DNA of 64,000 nt from Paraplanobispora takensis (lineage in GTDB: Bacteria; Actinomycetota; Actinomycetes; Streptosporangiales; Streptosporangiaceae): contig NZ_BOOK01000030.1 in NCBI RefSeq assembly GCF_016863195.1, positions 124,001-188,000 of the forward strand, in the 5' to 3' direction. Positions 21,207 through 29,613 of the stretch are shown piece after piece. The notes under the pieces are model-generated. The model did not search any database and had not been told where the DNA came from. It saw nothing but the letters and a program-made list of their open reading frames with translations. A program made the position numbers and the translations under genes. The first letter of the stretch is position 1, and every line of letters starts with the position of its first letter.

Positions 21207-21932
21207 TCATGAGACCCGGTCGGCGACCTCGGCCAGGAGCGCCGACAGCCTGCCCGGGGCCGAGACCATCGGCCAGTGCCCGGTGTCCAGCGTGCGGAAC
21301 TCCCAGCCCGGCACGGCCCGCATGGCCGACACGTCGGCGGAGACGCTGCCGGCGAAGTGCTCCTTCGAGCAGACGACGTAGGTGGCCCGCTGCCGGGCCA
21401 GCGGGCGGGTCAGCGCGGCGGGCTCGGCGATCGTACGCCCCGGGTGGTCCACGAAACGCTCGGTGAGCCACAGCGCCTGCCGGCGCGTCAGACCCTGGCC
21501 CTCGGCGACCACGGTCGCGTCGGGGGCCGGCCAGCGGCCCCGGTTGTCGGCGATGAGCCGCAGCTCCGCGGCGCGCTGGCGCTCGGGGAAGGCGTGCAGC
21601 ATGGACTTGCCGTCGTGCGGCAGGAACGCCTCGACGAACACCGTGTGCGCCACCCGGTCGCGCGCCCTGTCGGCCACCTGGCCGGCCACGAGCCCCGAGT
21701 AGCTGTGTCCCACGACGACGACGTCGCGCAGGTCCTCCTTCTCCAGGATCGCCAGGACGTCGGCCACGTGGGTCTCCAGACCCACCTCGGAGACGTCGGC
21801 GTCGCCGGTGCCCAGACCCTGGAGCGTGACGGCGCGCACGAAGTGCCCGCGCCGGCGCAGACGCCGGGCGACCGGCTCCCAGACCCAGGCACCCATCCAG
21901 GGGCCCGGGATCAGAACGAATGTCTTCTTCAT
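21207..21932 (-). CDS. Alpha/beta hydrolase (salicylate-esterase/hydroxynitrile-lyase-like)
   Basis: 241 aa cytosolic alpha/beta hydrolase. FVLIPGPWMGAWVWEPVA carries the oxyanion region, VVVGHSYSGLVAGQ the nucleophile Ser, and LDTGHWPMVSAP the catalytic His. This group contains plant-type methylesterases and small actinomycete hydrolases of loosely known specificity. AGGAGG lies ten bases before ATG 21932. Same strand as the PPTase gene that ends 95 bases upstream, so it may share its transcript. Substrate unknown. Confidence 0.75.
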   Translation of the reverse strand: MKKTFVLIPGPWMGAWVWEPVARRLRRRGHFVRAVTLQGLGTGDADVSEVGLETHVADVLAILEKEDLRDVVVVGHSYSGLVAGQVADRARDRVAHTVFVEAFLPHDGKSMLHAFPERQRAAELRLIADNRGRWPAPDATVVAEGQGLTRRQALWLTERFVDHPGRTIAEPAALTRPLARQRATYVVCSKEHFAGSVSADVSAMRAVPGWEFRTLDTGHWPMVSAPGRLSALLAEVADRVS

Positions 21933-22027
21933 CGAATGTCAACCTCCTCTCCCTGTTCCGGGAGAGGCCCGGCGGGCGCGATCGCTACAGTCAATTCACC
22001 AGCGCGCGCCGGGCCTCGTCAACGTCA

Positions 22028-22789
22028 TCAAGCGGCGACCAGCAGCGGCTCGGCGCCGACCAGCCGCATACCGGTCATGTGGGACTCGGTCACCTTCAGG
22101 TTCCGGTTCCCGGTCAGCACGGCGAGCACCCCGACATACCCGTCACCGGGGTCCAGGGTCTGATAGCGCACCTCGGCGGGGGGAACGTCGAGCGGCCAGC
22201 TCAGCAGCTCGGGCCCGTCCTCGGGCCCGCTGACCTCCACCCGGTCCGGCGAGATGCGCAACCCGTGGCCGGTGGCCTTCAGCGCCGCCTCCTTGCGCAC
22301 CCACACCCGCGCGAAGGCCTCATATCTCTCCGCCTGCGGCAGGCTCTCAAGGGCACTCCGCTCGCGTACGGTCAGAGCACACCGTGCCAGGTCGTCAATG
22401 GGGGTCGACGGGACCAGCTCGACGTCCACGCCCAGCGGTCCCTCGGTGGTCAGCGCCACGGCGACCCGGTCCCCCGAGTGGGAGACCGAGACGTGCAGCT
22501 GAGGGCCGGCCGCACGGATGTGCGGCTTGCCGTGGTGCCTGGTGCAGTCGGAGCACTTGCGCTCGACGGCCACGTCCTCGGGGCGGATGCCGAGCTGGAG
22601 GGCGGTCACCGTGCGCAGCAGCCACGAGCCGGTCAGGAACCGGCGCCGGTCGGGGTCGCGGCGGAAGCGCGCGGCCCGCTCCAGCTCCGGTTCGCTGAGC
22701 ACCTCCGACATCTCCTCGACGGTCTGGTGCCGCGGGTCCGCCCACCACACGTGGCATTCGCCGGTGCCCAAGATGGGAGCGATCATCAT
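22028..22789 (-). CDS. Sfp-type 4'-phosphopantetheinyl transferase
   Basis: 253 aa. Complete PPTase motif set: WLLRTVTALQLGI, KCSDCTRHHGKPHI, VSVSHSGDRVAVAL, metal-binding GVDVELVPS and WVRKEAALKATGHGLRIS. It loads coenzyme-A phosphopantetheine onto carrier domains. AAGGAGGAGAA precedes the ATG pair at 22789/22786. The stop of the upstream 97-aa ORF overlaps this start. In this cluster it can act on the NRPS PCP and, importantly, on the PKSE ACP, because the PPTase domain built into PKSE looks damaged. Confidence 0.93.
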   Translation of the reverse strand: MMIAPILGTGECHVWWADPRHQTVEEMSEVLSEPELERAARFRRDPDRRRFLTGSWLLRTVTALQLGIRPEDVAVERKCSDCTRHHGKPHIRAAGPQLHVSVSHSGDRVAVALTTEGPLGVDVELVPSTPIDDLARCALTVRERSALESLPQAERYEAFARVWVRKEAALKATGHGLRISPDRVEVSGPEDGPELLSWPLDVPPAEVRYQTLDPGDGYVGVLAVLTGNRNLKVTESHMTGMRLVGAEPLLVAA

Positions 22790-23079
22790 TTCTCCTCCTT
22801 CGCCGAGTCCTGCTCGTCGTTTCTGGTGTGCAAGGGGCGGCAGGTCACCAGTTCCCAGTGGCCGACCTCCGGGTTGGTGAGGATCTCGGCCACCTCGGCG
22901 CGGACGTCCGCGCTCGTCGTGCCGGCGTCCGTACGGACCCGGATCACGATGTCCCCGGTGGCCTGGGTGAGGTCCTTGTGCCATCTGCTCGGCAGGAGCG
23001 CCATGATCCGGATCCCGTCGATCGGGGAGCCCGGCACCGGCACTGCGCCGGTCCGGCGCATCGTCAGCTGGATCAGCAT
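22786..23079 (-). CDS. Small conserved-looking protein upstream of PPTase (unknown)
   Basis: 97 aa, predicted cytosolic, mixed alpha/beta with a charged C-terminus (RNDEQDSAKEEK). Start ATG 23079 overlaps the stop of the 32-aa ORF (ATGCTGA) and its stop overlaps the PPTase start, so translation is probably coupled on both sides. No family recognised. Segments HKDLTQATGDIVIRVRTDAG and LTNPEVGHWELVTCRPLH have ordinary coding character. Confidence 0.6.
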   Translation of the reverse strand: MLIQLTMRRTGAVPVPGSPIDGIRIMALLPSRWHKDLTQATGDIVIRVRTDAGTTSADVRAEVAEILTNPEVGHWELVTCRPLHTRNDEQDSAKEEK

Positions 23080-23171
23080 GGTTGCGCGGCCCCGCCCCTC
23101 CTCCGCGCCGACGCCCGCGGCGCGCCGCAGACGGGCCGGCCGCCGGTCGTCGGGTCCACCGGGCTGTTCAT
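23073..23171 (-). CDS. 32-aa peptide with ideal RBS, first of the PPTase operon
   Basis: MNSPVDPTTGGRPVCGAPRA then SARRRGGAAQPC. A perfect AGGAGG stands six bases before ATG 23171, the best RBS in the neighbourhood, and the ORF overlaps the next start. It has a basic RRRGG segment and ends in Cys. It may be a leader ORF that drives translation of the next gene or a genuine peptide; no signal sequence is visible. Confidence 0.5.
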   Translation of the reverse strand: MNSPVDPTTGGRPVCGAPRASARRRGGAAQPC

Positions 23172-23457
23172 GTGCCACCTCCTGGAGTGGTCTGCTGCGG
23201 TCTTCTCGCATTTCCCACTCTGCGACCCGGCCCGCCCGCGAACCAGCGCTGCGCGAGGCAGGAAACTGCACGTGGACCGCCACATGCTGTCAACCGGCGA
23301 TGGTGACCACCCGTTCCGCGTGGTCAGCGGCGGTGTGGAGCGCCGGCTCGCCGGCGTCCGCCGTCCGGCACCGGCCCTCGCCCCGGCTCTCCGGTGCCCC
23401 GTCCCGGTTCTCCGTCCCGTCTCCTCAACCCCCGGTCCGGTCTGCCGATGGACCGGT

Positions 23458-24903
23458 GTGAGCAGTTCCCGGGTCCGGCTCGTCTACCTCCTGGGCGGCG
23501 TGGCCGTCCTGGTGGCCTTCGTGCTGCTGCCGTACGGCCTGCCGCGCGACGTGGTGTGCGTGCTCGGCGGCCTGGTCACCGTGATCGTGATGGGGTGTTC
23601 GACCGTGCGCAGGGGCGGGGCCACCGCCCTGCCGTGGACGCTGCTGATGCTCGGCCAGCTGGCCATGACCGCCGGCGACGCCCTGTGGGTCTACTTCACC
23701 TATGTCGCCGGGACCGACCCCTTCCCCTCCGCGGCCGACGGCTTCTATCTCGCGGAGTATCCGATCGTCGCCGCGGCCCTGTTCACCCTCGTCCGGCGCC
23801 GCCGTTCGCCCGTCGACCGGGAGGCGCGGCTGGACGGCGCCATCGTCGTGATCGGTCTGGCCCTGCCGTACTGGGTCCTGGCCAGCCCCGGCCTGGGCGG
23901 CTACGACTCCGTTCTGACCGAGGTGATCGCGCTGGGCTACCCGGTGGGGGACGTGCTGCTGCTGGCCGGGCTCGCCGGGATGCTGACCATGACGGGCGCG
24001 CGGACGCCGGCCCTGCGGATGATCGTCGCGGCGCTCGGCTGCCTCCTCGCCGGAGACGTGGTCTTCGTGCTGGTCGAGGACCCCTCCGGCCTGGCCCTGC
24101 CGATCGACGTCCTGCCCTACCTGCTGAGCTATCTGCTGTGGGGCCTGGCCGCGCTGCATCCTTCGGCCGCCGACCCGCTGCGGGCCGGGGCGGAACCGAT
24201 CACGTCGTTGACCTCACGCCGGCTGATGGGCCTGACGGCGGTCGTGCTCCTCGCCCCGGGCACGTTGATCGTGCAGCTCGCCCTCGGGCTCGAACCCGAC
24301 TCCTGGGCCGTCGCCGTCGCCTCCGCGGCGCTGTTCACCCTGGTCGTCGCCCGGATGGTCAGCATGTTGCGCCGCCTGGAGGAGCAGGCCCGGCAGCTGG
24401 ACGAGATCGCCCGCACCGACACGCTGACCGGCCTGCCCAACCGCCGCACGCTCGACGCCCAGATCGTCCGCGACTGCGAACGCACCGCCCTCCGGGCGGT
24501 CCCCCTGACCCTGGCCCTGATCGATCTGGACCGGTTCAAGCACTTCAACGACACCCACGGCCACCAGGCCGGGGACGAGCTGCTGGCCGGCGCCGCCACT
24601 GCCTGGAGCCTGAGGCTCGGCGGCGAGGACATGCTGGCCCGCTACGGCGGCGAGGAGTTCGTCCTGCTGATGCCCGGCCGCGACCTGGAGGACGCCGAGC
24701 ACCTGCTGGCCGCCCTGCGCGCCGCGACCCCGCAGCGGCAGACCTTCTCGGCGGGCCTGGCGCTGTGGGACGGCCGCGAGCCCCCTCTGGCTCTGCTGCG
24801 CCGCGCCGACACCGCGCTGTACGCCGCCAAGGAATCCGGGCGCGACCGCGCCGTACGGGCGGCTCCGCCCTCCGGCGCGCGTCCTGATCGCGCGTTAGCC
24901 TGA
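23458..24903 (+). CDS. Membrane-bound GGDEF diguanylate cyclase
   Basis: About 481 aa from GTG 23458. The first ~300 residues form about nine hydrophobic segments (MHYT/MASE-like sensor), then a short helix RLEEQARQLDEIARTDTLTG leads into a GGDEF domain: TDTLTGLPNRRTLD, LIDLDRFKHFNDTHGHQAGD and the active-site loop RYGGEEFVLLMPG. It should make cyclic-di-GMP from GTP. No RxxD inhibitory site is seen five residues before GGEEF (the sequence there is LGGEDMLAR). No EAL domain. Links to the cluster are not evident; it may be a resident gene. Confidence 0.85.
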   Translation: MSSSRVRLVYLLGGVAVLVAFVLLPYGLPRDVVCVLGGLVTVIVMGCSTVRRGGATALPWTLLMLGQLAMTAGDALWVYFTYVAGTDPFPSAADGFYLAEYPIVAAALFTLVRRRRSPVDREARLDGAIVVIGLALPYWVLASPGLGGYDSVLTEVIALGYPVGDVLLLAGLAGMLTMTGARTPALRMIVAALGCLLAGDVVFVLVEDPSGLALPIDVLPYLLSYLLWGLAALHPSAADPLRAGAEPITSLTSRRLMGLTAVVLLAPGTLIVQLALGLEPDSWAVAVASAALFTLVVARMVSMLRRLEEQARQLDEIARTDTLTGLPNRRTLDAQIVRDCERTALRAVPLTLALIDLDRFKHFNDTHGHQAGDELLAGAATAWSLRLGGEDMLARYGGEEFVLLMPGRDLEDAEHLLAALRAATPQRQTFSAGLALWDGREPPLALLRRADTALYAAKESGRDRAVRAAPPSGARPDRALA

Positions 24904-24937
24904 TCCCGGGACGATCCGGACGGAGGCGCTGAGGCAG

Positions 24938-25285
24938 ATGAGTGAGACCGACCCGCACATCCACGTCGAGCAGAAGGTGATGCGGGCCGGCGCCGCCTAC
25001 CGCAACCTGATCGTCTCGATGGTGGGCCGCGCACCCGACGCGCCGAGCGTCGTCACCACCGGCTGCGGCCTCCGGGTCCCCTACGCGATGACCTCCCCGC
25101 GCCCGGAAAGCGTCACCTGTCTCACCTGCCGGGAACACGCCCACCGGGAGCACCTGCGGTACGCCGAGCAGGTGGAGCGCCTGAGCCGGATGCCCGGCGC
25201 CCCCGTCACCGGCGCCCAGGCGGCCGAGGCCGCGCAGTGGGCCCGGGACCTCGCGCAGAGGTTCTCCGCCCGGAGCGGTGACTGA
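24938..25285 (+). CDS. Small Cys-containing hypothetical protein
   Basis: 115 aa, soluble. TTGCGLRVPYAMTS followed by VTCLTCREHAHREHLR gives one Cys plus a CxxC and several His, suggesting a small zinc-binding site. GGAGG and GAGG lie upstream of ATG 24938. It starts 34 bases after the GGDEF stop and may share its transcript. Family not recognised. Confidence 0.6.
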   Translation: MSETDPHIHVEQKVMRAGAAYRNLIVSMVGRAPDAPSVVTTGCGLRVPYAMTSPRPESVTCLTCREHAHREHLRYAEQVERLSRMPGAPVTGAQAAEAAQWARDLAQRFSARSGD

Positions 25286-25399
25286 ACGGCGGGACTTCTG
25301 AAGCAGCGGCCGAGCCGGCCAGGCGGCGAGGTCGTGTTCACCCGGTGGCCGCCGTGCATGCGCCGGTGCTCGCGTCCGGGCTGGAACTCGATCGTGTCG

Positions 25400-27848
25400 T
25401 CAATTCGCAGGGGCCCGTACAGGCGGTTCCACGGCGCGGGCCTGTTCATGCGCGTCGCCTGCGGCGCTCGCCAGCGACGCGGCCTGCCGACGTAGTTCGG
25501 CTGCAGCCTCGGCATCGCCGGCCGACAGCAGGGTGTCGGCGAGATCGATCATGATCTTTCCGGCGAGGCCGGGTCCCGACAGGCGTTCGCTGCGCAGCAG
25601 GGCGTGGCGGTGCAGCCGGATCGCGCGACCGTGGTGGCCCGCGCGGGAAAGCAGGGTTCCCAGCCCGGACAGAGCAAGGAGCTCGCTCGGCCGGTCGCTG
25701 ACCCTGCGGCTGGCGATCCAGGCCCGCCGGAGATGGAGCGACGCCTGACCGTCCTCGTGCATGAGCAGGTATGTGACCCCCAGCGCGACCCTGGCCAAGG
25801 CCTCACCGCGGACCGATCCGGCCTGCCGGACGAGGTCGAGCACCTGGAGCTGGTGGACGAGAGCGTCGTCGAATCGGCCGGTCAGGCGGTTGACGTGGCC
25901 GAGGCCCAGCTGCGCGAGAACCCGGGCGCGCATGTCTCCGGCGTCGCAGCCGATGATGAACGCCCGCTCGAAATGATCAAGGGCGAGGTCATAGTCCCCG
26001 CGGAGCACGAACGTATCGCCGAGATGACAGTAGGAGACGGCTTGGCCGTGGACGTACCCGATCTTCTGGAATCCGGCCAGCGCGAGTTTCCTGTGCTCCA
26101 ACGCGACGGCGACCTGACCCCGCCACGCGTGGGCCGCGGCCAGGTGCGTCCGCGTGATGGCGGCCCACAACTCGTCGCCCGACCGGTCGGCGACGCCGAG
26201 GGCGAGGCGGTGGGTCTCGATCCATTCCTCAAGGTGCCCGCGCAGGAAGAAGTACTGCCAGAGGTTGTTGGCCAGCCGCCACGCGAACTCCTCCAGTCCG
26301 CCGGCGGTGTTCCGAATCGCCGCCACCAGCGTGACCCGTTCGTCGTCCAGCCATCGCAAGGCCTCTTTCGCAGAGGTGAGCTCGGGAGCACGCGTGTGCA
26401 CCTCGATGGGGGGCAGCGCCAGCAGGGGCCGGTGTGGATCGATGAGCTTGACAGCCGATTCAGCTCGGTCCAGATACCAGCTCAGCAGGCGGGTTCGCGC
26501 TGCGAACCGCTCACCGGGCGGCTCCTCCGCCTCGGCCCGTTCAGCAGCGAATGCCCGCAGGAGGTTGTGCAGTGCGAATCTTCCCGGGCGGGGCTCCTCG
26601 ACGAGATGGCCGCGATACAGCTCATCGAGGGCGCGCTGGGTCTTCCCCCGTGAGGCCGCCCCCAGGTTGGCGGTTGCGCAGAGGTCGAGGTCGCCCCCGG
26701 GGAACAGGCCGAGCAGCCGGAACAACCGGGCGGCCTCCGGTGACAGGTGCCGGTAAGAGGACTGGAACACTGATCGCACGTCGGCGAGCGAGTCCCCGCC
26801 CGCCTCGAGCCCGTCGAGAGTGTGCTCAAGTTCCTGAAGCTCGGTGACCAGCCGTCCGGGGCCGAGCAGGGGGCGGTGCGCCATGCGTTCCGCCATGACA
26901 CGCAACGCCAGCGGCAGCCCCGCGCAGTGCTGCGCCAACTCCGTACTCGCGTCCGGCTCGCTCCGGATCCGGGCGGCCCCGACCAGGCCTTCCAGGAGCG
27001 CCACCGACTCTGCGGCGGACATCCGGTCCAGCACCAACCGGTGGGCGCCGTCACGGGCGACCAGGCCCGCCAGGCTGTCACGGCTGGTCGCCATGACGAG
27101 GCTCGGGCCCACGGGGACGAGCAACGGGCGGAGTTGCCCGGCCGAGACGGCGTCGTCCAGCACGATCAATACGCGTTTACGGGAGAACAGGTCTCGGTAC
27201 TGCGCGACGCGACCGGCCAGGTCCGTCGGGATCGACCTGACTCCCATCGAGTGCAGCAGGCATGCCAATGCGCTCGCCGCATTCAGGGGTTCCTCCCCGA
27301 GCCGGCCGCCGAGGTTGAGGAACAACCGGCCGTCGGGAAATTCATGCGCGGCGCTACGAGCCCACTGCAACACCAGCGACGTTTTGCCGACTCCGGGAGT
27401 GCCCACGACCAGGCAACACCGGCTGACGTTCTGCGGCGCCGACGCCCTGGCCAACTCCCGCAGGGCCTGATGGCGGCCGCAGAAACCGGTGGCCGGCGAC
27501 GGCAGCTGATCGGGGACCGGGCCGTCTCCGGATCCGCCCAGATGGTCTTCGGTCGCCCGTTCCCACGCGGCCGTCCACGACCTGGCCTCGGCCGGATCGG
27601 CCCCCAACGCCAAGACCACGGCGTCGAGGACGTCCAGCGGCATCACGGTGGCGCCGGAGAGGTAGTTCGCCAGGCTGCTGCGGGGAACTCCGGTGGCACC
27701 GGCCAGATCCTGGAGCGAAAGCCTGGTTTTCCCTCGGCCCCTGGCCGCCCGCACCCGCCATCTGTCCAACTCCGCCAGCAAGTCGTTCAGTGAAGGCCTG
27801 TCACCGAGCCGCTCCATGGCACGCACATCGCCGTGCTGCTGTCGCATG
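25400..27848 (-). CDS. HTH - NB-ARC ATPase - TPR transcriptional regulator
   Basis: About 815 aa from ATG 27848 (27818 and 27880 are alternatives; none has a clear RBS). An N-terminal Xre-like helix-turn-helix LSLQDLAGATGVPRSSLANY is followed by an NB-ARC ATPase: Walker A VVGTPGVGKTSLVLQW, Walker B VLIVLDDAV, sensor MATSRDSL and GLPLAL. The C-terminal half is tetratricopeptide-like helices (EALARVALGVTYLL, LLALSGLGTLLSRAG). Such proteins are ATP-dependent regulators of secondary metabolism in actinomycetes. An inverted repeat lies at its 5' end, suggesting autoregulation. Confidence 0.85.
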
Positions 27849-27864
27849 GCACACAGCGTGCCAG
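27848..27864. promoter_or_regulatory. TGGCAC-N5-GTGCCA palindrome at regulator 5' end
   Basis: Perfect six-base arms (27848-27853, 27859-27864) around five bases, overlapping the first possible codon of the NB-ARC regulator. It is a candidate operator for autoregulation and would favour ATG 27818 as the real start. Confidence 0.4.
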
Positions 27865-28045
27865 ATCTGTCCAGAACCATCCAGGCACGTCCAAGAACGC
27901 CACTCTTTCCAACCTCAAGGAATTAGTGTCTGCGACACGGAGATTCAACGTCATTCCACTGCTTCCGGGTGTCGGAGATTCGCTTCTCATCGCGAAGGAA
28001 ATCTCCCGGCCATTCGTAAGGACAAGACCACGGAAAGGAGCTTCA

Positions 28046-28390
28046 ATGGCGAACAAGATGGTCCTGGCGTCCATCGGTGCAGGATTGGCCGCAACCCTCC
28101 TGTCCGGCAGTCCCGCCCTCGCCGCCCACGGCGCACCCTCTCAGGGGCAGGACAGCGGACGGGCACAGATCCTGGTGGAGCGCGCACCCGACTGTGTGGT
28201 CGGGTGGGTGAACAGAGGAACGATCACCCAGACCGGATACGCGCAGAATCAGTGCGGCTACGCGATGCGCCTGAAGGTCATCTGGGCCCGCGGCGCCGAC
28301 GGGACATGTTTCTGGGTGGAGGACCAGAGGACCATATCGAGCAAGGTGGCAAAAGAGCCGCGCCGTTTCGACGGGGTAGGACTCTGCTGA
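28046..28390 (+). CDS. Secreted tendamistat-fold-like protein
   Basis: 114 aa with AAGGAG six bases before ATG 28046. Signal peptide MANKMVLASIGAGLAATLLS with a cleavage site near ALA-AHG. The mature part has four Cys: RAPDC, NQCGYAMRLKVIW, DGTCFWVED and a final GLC. The gaps between Cys (19, 17 and 24 residues) and the strand pattern resemble the alpha-amylase inhibitor tendamistat (15, 17, 27), including its APSC start and the strand after the second Cys. The WRY triad that blocks amylase is absent, so amylase inhibition is not expected. Fold assignment is inference from spacing and pattern. Confidence 0.7.
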   Translation: MANKMVLASIGAGLAATLLSGSPALAAHGAPSQGQDSGRAQILVERAPDCVVGWVNRGTITQTGYAQNQCGYAMRLKVIWARGADGTCFWVEDQRTISSKVAKEPRRFDGVGLC

Positions 28391-28448
28391 AACAGTTTTC
28401 TCAGCCGATCAGACATCACGAATGCCAAAGAAAGTCAGGAGCCGGAAC

Positions 28449-28730
28449 GTGAAAATCGCACGAAAGATCGGCCTGGCCGCAATACTGAGTGCCGCCATGC
28501 TGGCGCCCGCCATCGTCACCGCGGCTCCGGCCGGCGCCGCGGCGATCCGATTCATCGGCTACTTCTACCCCCCCAAAGGGGTACCCGCAGCGCAGGCCAG
28601 GGCCGAGGCTGAAAGAAACTGCGCGGAGGAGACAGCGGAGTACGCGTACGAGAACGGCTGGAGGTACACATCCTGCACCTGGACGAGGGCGCCCCGCGGT
28701 TACGCGTATGCCGGGCATGTCTACAGGTGA
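28449..28730 (+). CDS. Small secreted protein, two cysteines (unknown)
   Basis: 93 aa from GTG 28449, which has AGGAG upstream; ATG 28422 lacks an RBS. Signal peptide KIARKIGLAAILSAAMLAPA, cleavage near AGA-AAI. The mature ~63-residue part is aromatic-rich (FIGYFYPPKG, EYAYENGWRYTSCTWTRAP, GYAYAGHVYR) with two Cys likely paired. No family recognised. Lies 58 bases after the tendamistat-like gene, probably the same transcript. Confidence 0.7.
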   Translation: MKIARKIGLAAILSAAMLAPAIVTAAPAGAAAIRFIGYFYPPKGVPAAQARAEAERNCAEETAEYAYENGWRYTSCTWTRAPRGYAYAGHVYR

Positions 28731-28747
28731 CGGCGAAGGACGCGAAG

Positions 28748-28792
28748 CGGCCGGCGCGGCGCCCGTAGCGATGGATGATCACGCGCCGGCCG
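28748..28792 (+). terminator. Hairpin after secreted-protein genes
   Basis: Inverted repeat CGGCCGGCGCG at 28748-28758 and its complement at 28782-28792, 18 bases after the stop codon; long loop of 23 bases. Confidence 0.5.
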
Positions 28793-28868
28793 TCTCCGCG
28801 CCACCCCGGCCGGGCGGATCGCGAATCACCCGTGCGGGGTTCGCCAGGTGATCCGCGGAATGAAAAAC

Positions 28869-28894
28869 ACCCGCCATCCCCGGGGATGGCGGGT
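28869..28894. terminator. Perfect 26-bp palindromic hairpin between convergent genes
   Basis: ACCCGCCATCCCC (28869-28881) is followed immediately by its exact complement (28882-28894). It lies between the plus-strand secreted-protein gene and the convergent minus-strand gene ending at 28982. Confidence 0.75.
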
Positions 28895-28981
28895 CGTCCG
28901 GGTGCGAATGACAGGAATACGGATGGCTACGCGTCGCCGTCCTCCGGTGTTCTCCCGTCATTCACCGGCGCGGCCGGGTGT

Positions 28982-29449
28982 TCAGCTGAGAATGCGCGTG
29001 GTCGCCGAGTCCGTCATCGTGGCTCCGGCACCGCTGGCCGATCCCACCCCGCTGACCGTGGAGGGGGTGGAGCCCGGCTTGACGATCGTGGCCTGGACGT
29101 TGGAGGTGCCGGACACGAGGTTGCCGTTCTTGAGGAGCTTGGCGAAGACGAGCTGGTGACGTACCGTGCCCGCCGCGTCCATCTGGTACTTGACCTGCAT
29201 CGTCCCCTCGAACTGGCCGTTCTTCACGCTCACGGTCTTGGCGACCGGGTTGGTGTCGCTGAGCGTGACCGTCGTGGGGCTGAGACCGGCGCACTTGACG
29301 CCGAGGCCGGAGGCCTCGACGCAGACGTTCATCCGCGCGTCGAGGGTGTGCACGGGCGCGGCGCTTGCGGCGCCTCCGGCTCCGGCGAGAATGGCGCCCG
29401 CGGTGGCGGCGCTTCCGGCCAGGAGAAGGATTCTGCGCTTGATCGACAT
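28982..29449 (-). CDS. Small secreted beta-rich protein (unknown)
   Basis: 155 aa. Signal peptide MSIKRRILLLAGSAATAGAI, cleavage near ASA-APV, giving a mature protein of about 122 residues. It is rich in Thr/Ser/Val with alternating strand patterns (TTVTLSDTNPVAKTVSV, GTMQVKYQMDAAG, NVQATIVKPGST) and one Cys pair (NVCVEASGLGVKC). Size and beta character recall enediyne apoproteins, but none of the apoprotein sequence marks I know (for example an SVSPA-type start or two disulphides) is present. ATG 29449 has only a weak RBS (AAAGGC). Confidence 0.65.
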   Translation of the reverse strand: MSIKRRILLLAGSAATAGAILAGAGGAASAAPVHTLDARMNVCVEASGLGVKCAGLSPTTVTLSDTNPVAKTVSVKNGQFEGTMQVKYQMDAAGTVRHQLVFAKLLKNGNLVSGTSNVQATIVKPGSTPSTVSGVGSASGAGATMTDSATTRILS

Positions 29450-29613
29450 GATTGTCTGCCTTTGCTCTTTTGGACGGGCATGACGATTTGACGGAGGAAA
29501 CGATAGGAGCTCCGCCAATGTCGATCCGGGCCGAATTGCACAGTCATCCCATGACCTGAATCACACGTGTTCGAGGCCCGCGGTGCGGGGGAGTCGGAGG
29601 GTCGGGGAGCGCG

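Noticed and set aside
22786-23283. 165-residue version of the ORF upstream of the PPTase
   Set aside because: The N-terminal extension has no RBS and poor coding character; the 97-aa form coupled to the 32-aa ORF fits better.
28982-29449. Canonical enediyne apoprotein (CagA/NcsA-like)
   Set aside because: Size and secretion fit, but no recognisable apoprotein sequence and only one Cys pair; reported only as an unknown secreted protein.
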